A DNA stretch of 64,000 bases, from contig CAWAJW010000015.1 of assembly GCA_963782475.1 (NCBI GenBank), forward strand, positions 434,001 to 498,000, in the 5' to 3' direction. Under the pieces are notes generated by a model. It was not told the DNA's origin. It made no database searches and saw nothing but the letters and a program-made list of their open reading frames with translations. The stretch is from CAVQBP01 sp963782475. Lineage in GTDB: Bacteria > Bacteroidota > Ignavibacteria > Ignavibacteriales > Ignavibacteriaceae. Of the stretch, positions 61,253 to 64,000 are shown piece by piece. Made by a program: the position numbers and the translations under genes. Positions within the stretch are counted from its first letter, which is position 1. The number at the start of each line of letters is the position of its first letter.

Positions 61253-62005
61253 ATGAAAAGATACAAAAATATAATAAAGCTTTTTCCAATGTTATTAATT
61301 TTATTAACCTTTTCTTCCCGGGCACAGAATCAACATCCGGACAGTGTTTCTCTTAGTGAAGGTTCATGGGCTCTCCAATTCGGAATCGACAGAGATTTTA
61401 CACTAACTTCGTTTCAGGGCTCTACACTTGGAGCTAAATATCAGCTTTCACAAAAGAATGCTGTCCGAGGCGGTATAACTCTCAACGGGTATACTAATGA
61501 CGGTTCCAACACAATGTCAGGAGCAATCGGTGATGTAGATGCAGGATCTGTCCCTGAAAACTCTTCGTCAAAATCTGCGGGAATTAATTTAATTCTTCAA
61601 TACTTATGGTATATGAATCCAGCCGGACCTGTTCATTTTTATGCCGGTTTTGGTCCGTCGGTTTTATACAGCTATTCAAACAGCTCCTCCGATGATTATT
61701 ATCTGAATAATTCGGGTGGTCAGGGATACTGGGTAAGGGATCAATATGACGCCAAAAATACACAATGGGCAATCGGCGCAGCTGCAGTTGTTGGTGTAGA
61801 ATGGTTTGCATGTCAATGGTTATCCATTCACGCCGATTATAATGAAGCCATCCAGTATCAATGGATCTCTTCATCGAGAAACCAGGTTGAAAGCTCTTTG
61901 GCAAATCCTGGTTATGTATCTTACAGGCTTGGGAGCTCCGGCTCATCCAAAGGGTGGAAATTGAACAATATGGGTGTAAGTTTCGGGCTCAATATCTATT
62001 TGTAA
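61253..62005 (+). CDS. Probable outer-membrane beta-barrel protein
   Basis: A 250-residue protein with a signal peptide (1-24, ending SRAQ) and alternating polar/aromatic strands typical of an outer-membrane beta-barrel: SWALQFGIDRDFTLTSFQGS at the start, FYAGFGPSVLYSYS in the middle and NMGVSFGLNIYL at the end, whose final aromatic/hydrophobic residue is a BAM-type terminal strand. About ten strands can be imagined. AAGGGAGATCAAT precedes the ATG. Function unknown; probably structural or surface exposed. Confidence 0.78.
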   Translation: MKRYKNIIKLFPMLLILLTFSSRAQNQHPDSVSLSEGSWALQFGIDRDFTLTSFQGSTLGAKYQLSQKNAVRGGITLNGYTNDGSNTMSGAIGDVDAGSVPENSSSKSAGINLILQYLWYMNPAGPVHFYAGFGPSVLYSYSNSSSDDYYLNNSGGQGYWVRDQYDAKNTQWAIGAAAVVGVEWFACQWLSIHADYNEAIQYQWISSSRNQVESSLANPGYVSYRLGSSGSSKGWKLNNMGVSFGLNIYL

Positions 62006-62142
62006 AAAAAGTTTGGGATTTAAAAATAAGTGAAACTGGATTTTTATTGCAGATCAACTATTAATTCTTAAAGAGGATTTTGAATGTAAAATTTTTACGG
62101 GTTCAATAACTTACTATTTCTTAATCTAAACCCGGAGCAATT

Positions 62143-62832
62143 ATGAAAAAGTTGATCGTCTTATTGATCGTTTTCATCAGCTGCATCTCGTTCCCTCAAG
62201 ATACGGCAAAATATATCCCTTATACCGAAATCGCTCAATCGATGGGCATCGTTTATGAGGCCAGCACTTTTAGTTTCCATAATTTCTCAAATAGTGAAAA
62301 TCCAAACAGCGGTATGGTCAAAAATATATTTTTAATTTATAATATATATTTATCGGATCATTTCCAGCTATCTTTCAAAGCAGGCTACGGCTGGGATAAC
62401 TACAATAATAATAATTATTCAAGTCCCGGCGATAAAATGGAAAATGATGAGAATACGAACGGTTTTCCTTTAGAATGTGACATAAAATTTCAGAATTTTA
62501 CCGGGAAGGATTCGGTCTTCGAACCATTAATTGGAATTGGATTAGGCTATTACAACTACAAAACCAGAGTTACACAAACATACCCGGGATATTCTGATGA
62601 GCATGAATATAATACCAGTGGGTTTGCCCAGTATATACTATTCGGCATGAATTTCCATTTATCAAAGAAGTTAATAAGCAGCATCCAATTTAAGGAACTT
62701 ATGTGGAACGATATATCGACGACTTACGATTCAAATAGCATATATTACAGCAGTACATATGAATATGATTATGCATCAAAAAGCGGATTGAATAATATAT
62801 CATTATCATTAGGAATATACTATTGCTTATAA
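62143..62832 (+). CDS. Probable outer-membrane beta-barrel protein
   Basis: A 229-residue protein with a signal peptide (1-19, ending SFPQ) and beta-rich, Asn/Tyr-rich body, for example SDHFQLSFKAGYGWDNYNNN, EPLIGIGLGYYNYKTRV and the end LNNISLSLGIYYCL, consistent with an outer-membrane barrel. It is similar in layout to the protein at 61253-62005 but not an obvious copy. The preceding 137 bases hold no other gene. Function unknown. Confidence 0.72.
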   Translation: MKKLIVLLIVFISCISFPQDTAKYIPYTEIAQSMGIVYEASTFSFHNFSNSENPNSGMVKNIFLIYNIYLSDHFQLSFKAGYGWDNYNNNNYSSPGDKMENDENTNGFPLECDIKFQNFTGKDSVFEPLIGIGLGYYNYKTRVTQTYPGYSDEHEYNTSGFAQYILFGMNFHLSKKLISSIQFKELMWNDISTTYDSNSIYYSSTYEYDYASKSGLNNISLSLGIYYCL

Positions 62833-62935
62833 TTTCAGGATAAAAAAATTTTAATATTATGAATTTACCTAGCAGCCGGAATTTATCTCATGTGAATAGG
62901 AATAAAATTTTAAAGGTATCTTTAAAGTATTGATG

Positions 62936-62979
62936 TTCCGGGCTATTTGATCAAGCTGAAAAGAGAAAGAGCCCGGGAA
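62936..62979. terminator. GC-rich inverted repeat, possible terminator
   Basis: TTCCGGGCT (62936-62944) and AGCCCGGGAA (62970-62979) form a 9-base stem with one bulge and a 25-base loop, about 100 bases after the barrel gene. No clear U-run follows, so termination is uncertain. Confidence 0.4.
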
Positions 62980-63004
62980 TTAGTTGTGTTAATTACCCGG
63001 AAAG

Positions 63005-63048
63005 GCGTATGAGAAGCGTATCTGAAGCGTATGTGGAGCGTATGTGAA
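63005..63048. repeat. Four 11-base tandem repeats
   Basis: Consecutive units GCGTATGAGAA, GCGTATCTGAA, GCGTATGTGGA, GCGTATGTGAA, all beginning GCGTAT, in the intergenic region before the gene at 63180. The period is close to one DNA helical turn, so repeated protein-binding sites are possible. Confidence 0.75.
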
Positions 63049-63179
63049 TACCTGGTGAATATAGGTTATAGGCCTGACATTAAGGTATAAAGAAGTATAA
63101 TTAAACAGTGGAACTAAATTAATATTTATGAAATAATACTATTTAAGCTTTATTTTTGTATAACATCCGGGGGAATATT

Positions 63180-63839
63180 ATGGCAACCCGCAGAAAAAAT
63201 ATCTTAGGTCATATGAGCGGCCGGCTCGGTAATACTACCACAAGGATTCGATACGGCAAAGAGGTTATTTATTCATTGCCGGACAGAGTAAAAATCAGTA
63301 ATTCAGAAGCAGCAAAAACAGCAAGAAAAAGATTCGGCTTAACAGTAAATTTTGCGAAATTTATTAATACTATTCCTGCATTATCTGCTGTATGGTCTGC
63401 TGCAAAAGTTCCGGGTATGAATTCTTATCAGCGGCTTATAAAGCACAATGCAAAGCTAACCGGTGAAAAAAATCTTACTATTAATAATATTATTACTCCG
63501 CCGGGAATTTTACCAGCCCCGTTTATCTGCTCCTTTCGGGAGGGCATTTTAGAAATTGAGATAGACAGGAACCTGAATAACTCCATGATTTATTTCATAC
63601 ATATCGTCTCCTTTTTTTACGAACCGGCGGAAATTAAATTAAACGATTTTTCCCTGCAGTATATTCAAAAAGAAACGAATGATATTGAAATGAATGAAAT
63701 TTCCCGGTTTTCATTATCATTTAATGTGACTCAGCAAAATCTTTTGGATAACTATAAACATTGCATAATTTACACGGCTTTAACGTCAGCAGAAGGAAAG
63801 ACCGGATGGTCATCCACTTCTTCATTCAGCATAAAGTAA
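63180..63839 (+). CDS. DUF6266-like protein, unknown function
   Basis: A 219-residue protein starting MATRRKNILGHMSGRLGN; GGGGGAATATT just upstream of the ATG at 63180 favours it over an in-frame ATG at 63156. The N terminus, with a basic segment, SGRLGNTTTRIRYGKEVIYS and LPDRVKISNSEAAKTARKRF, resembles DUF6266-type proteins of Bacteroidota, whose function is unknown and some of which are linked to phage-like contexts. Residues ~110-215 look like a beta-sandwich. No signal peptide. The family assignment is from memory of the motif only. Nothing certain is seen between it and the window end. Confidence 0.7.
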   Translation: MATRRKNILGHMSGRLGNTTTRIRYGKEVIYSLPDRVKISNSEAAKTARKRFGLTVNFAKFINTIPALSAVWSAAKVPGMNSYQRLIKHNAKLTGEKNLTINNIITPPGILPAPFICSFREGILEIEIDRNLNNSMIYFIHIVSFFYEPAEIKLNDFSLQYIQKETNDIEMNEISRFSLSFNVTQQNLLDNYKHCIIYTALTSAEGKTGWSSTSSFSIK

Positions 63840-64000
63840 TAGATATGGAAAAGTTACCTGGCTGGAGACAGGGATTCATTACTAAGGTTTATTTGATTGA
63901 TATTGAATTGATTTCCGGTTTTTTAAAAGGCGTAATAATGGCAGGCTATTGACTATTAGAAACTTATTAATGAAATTTGTATGCAACTATAGAAAGAAAA

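Noticed and set aside
63761..63952. 63-codon open frame overlapping the end of the DUF6266-like gene
   Set aside because: Most of the frame lies in another gene or is unremarkable; it may hide a frameshift extension but no family pattern supports it.

Overview
The window is AT-rich bacterial DNA, most likely from a member of the Ignavibacteria (Bacteroidota/Chlorobi group). The main pointers are a secreted protein ending in a type IX secretion (Por) sorting domain with the NYPNPFNPST signature common in that class, a PVELTSF-type linker before it, and Bacteroidota-like outer-membrane and Mla genes. I saw no rRNA, tRNA, CRISPR array, transposase or phage module.

Layout. 1-4.7 kb (minus): a tripartite RND efflux operon (TolC-like, adaptor, pump; the pump is frameshifted and runs off the left edge). 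5-10.3 kb: a small STAS protein, then four overlapping frames (plus) that read best as one ~1,500-residue adenylate-forming ligase/GNAT protein. 10.4-17.2 kb: PfpI-like protein, small secreted NTF2-like protein, aconitase, DUF421 membrane protein and a ClC chloride transport protein. 17.2-22 kb (minus): a giant coiled-coil protein with a C-terminal STAS domain, split by one indel. 22.7-26.7 kb: a CBS protein, and a two-gene unit of a 178-residue unknown plus an SNF2-type helicase with a possible nuclease-like tail. 27-33.3 kb (plus): quinone oxidoreductase, M16 peptidase, Gfo/Idh/MocA oxidoreductase, threonine/serine dehydratase. 33.4-43.9 kb (minus): a tightly packed 11-gene operon. 44.2-47 kb: the type IX-secreted protein. 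47.3-57.5 kb (plus): a promoter, an Ile/Leu-rich leader peptide with attenuator-like hairpins, then ilvB-ilvN-ilvC-leuB-leuA-leuC-leuD-cimA. 57.7-64 kb: hybrid sensor kinase, PAS membrane protein, two outer-membrane beta-barrel candidates and a DUF6266-like protein.

The most interesting part is the 11-gene operon. It joins inositol-3-phosphate synthase, a sugar-phosphate-type nucleotidyltransferase, a CDP-alcohol phosphatidyltransferase, a HAD hydrolase, a Gfo/Idh/MocA dehydrogenase, a class III aminotransferase, an ATP-grasp ligase, a flippase-like membrane protein and the MlaE-MlaF-MlaD lipid transporter. I infer a route that makes, decorates (perhaps aminates) and exports an inositol phospholipid. 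The second is the ilv leader, whose elements can form mutually exclusive pairings like classical amino-acid attenuators. CimA beside LeuBCD implies isoleucine made from pyruvate and acetyl-CoA; ilvD is not in the window.

A caution for the whole window: about ten genes are broken by single-base indels, many in or beside homopolymers, and most can be rejoined into full-length family members. Consensus sequencing errors are the simplest explanation, so split genes should not be read as real pseudogenes without read-level checking.
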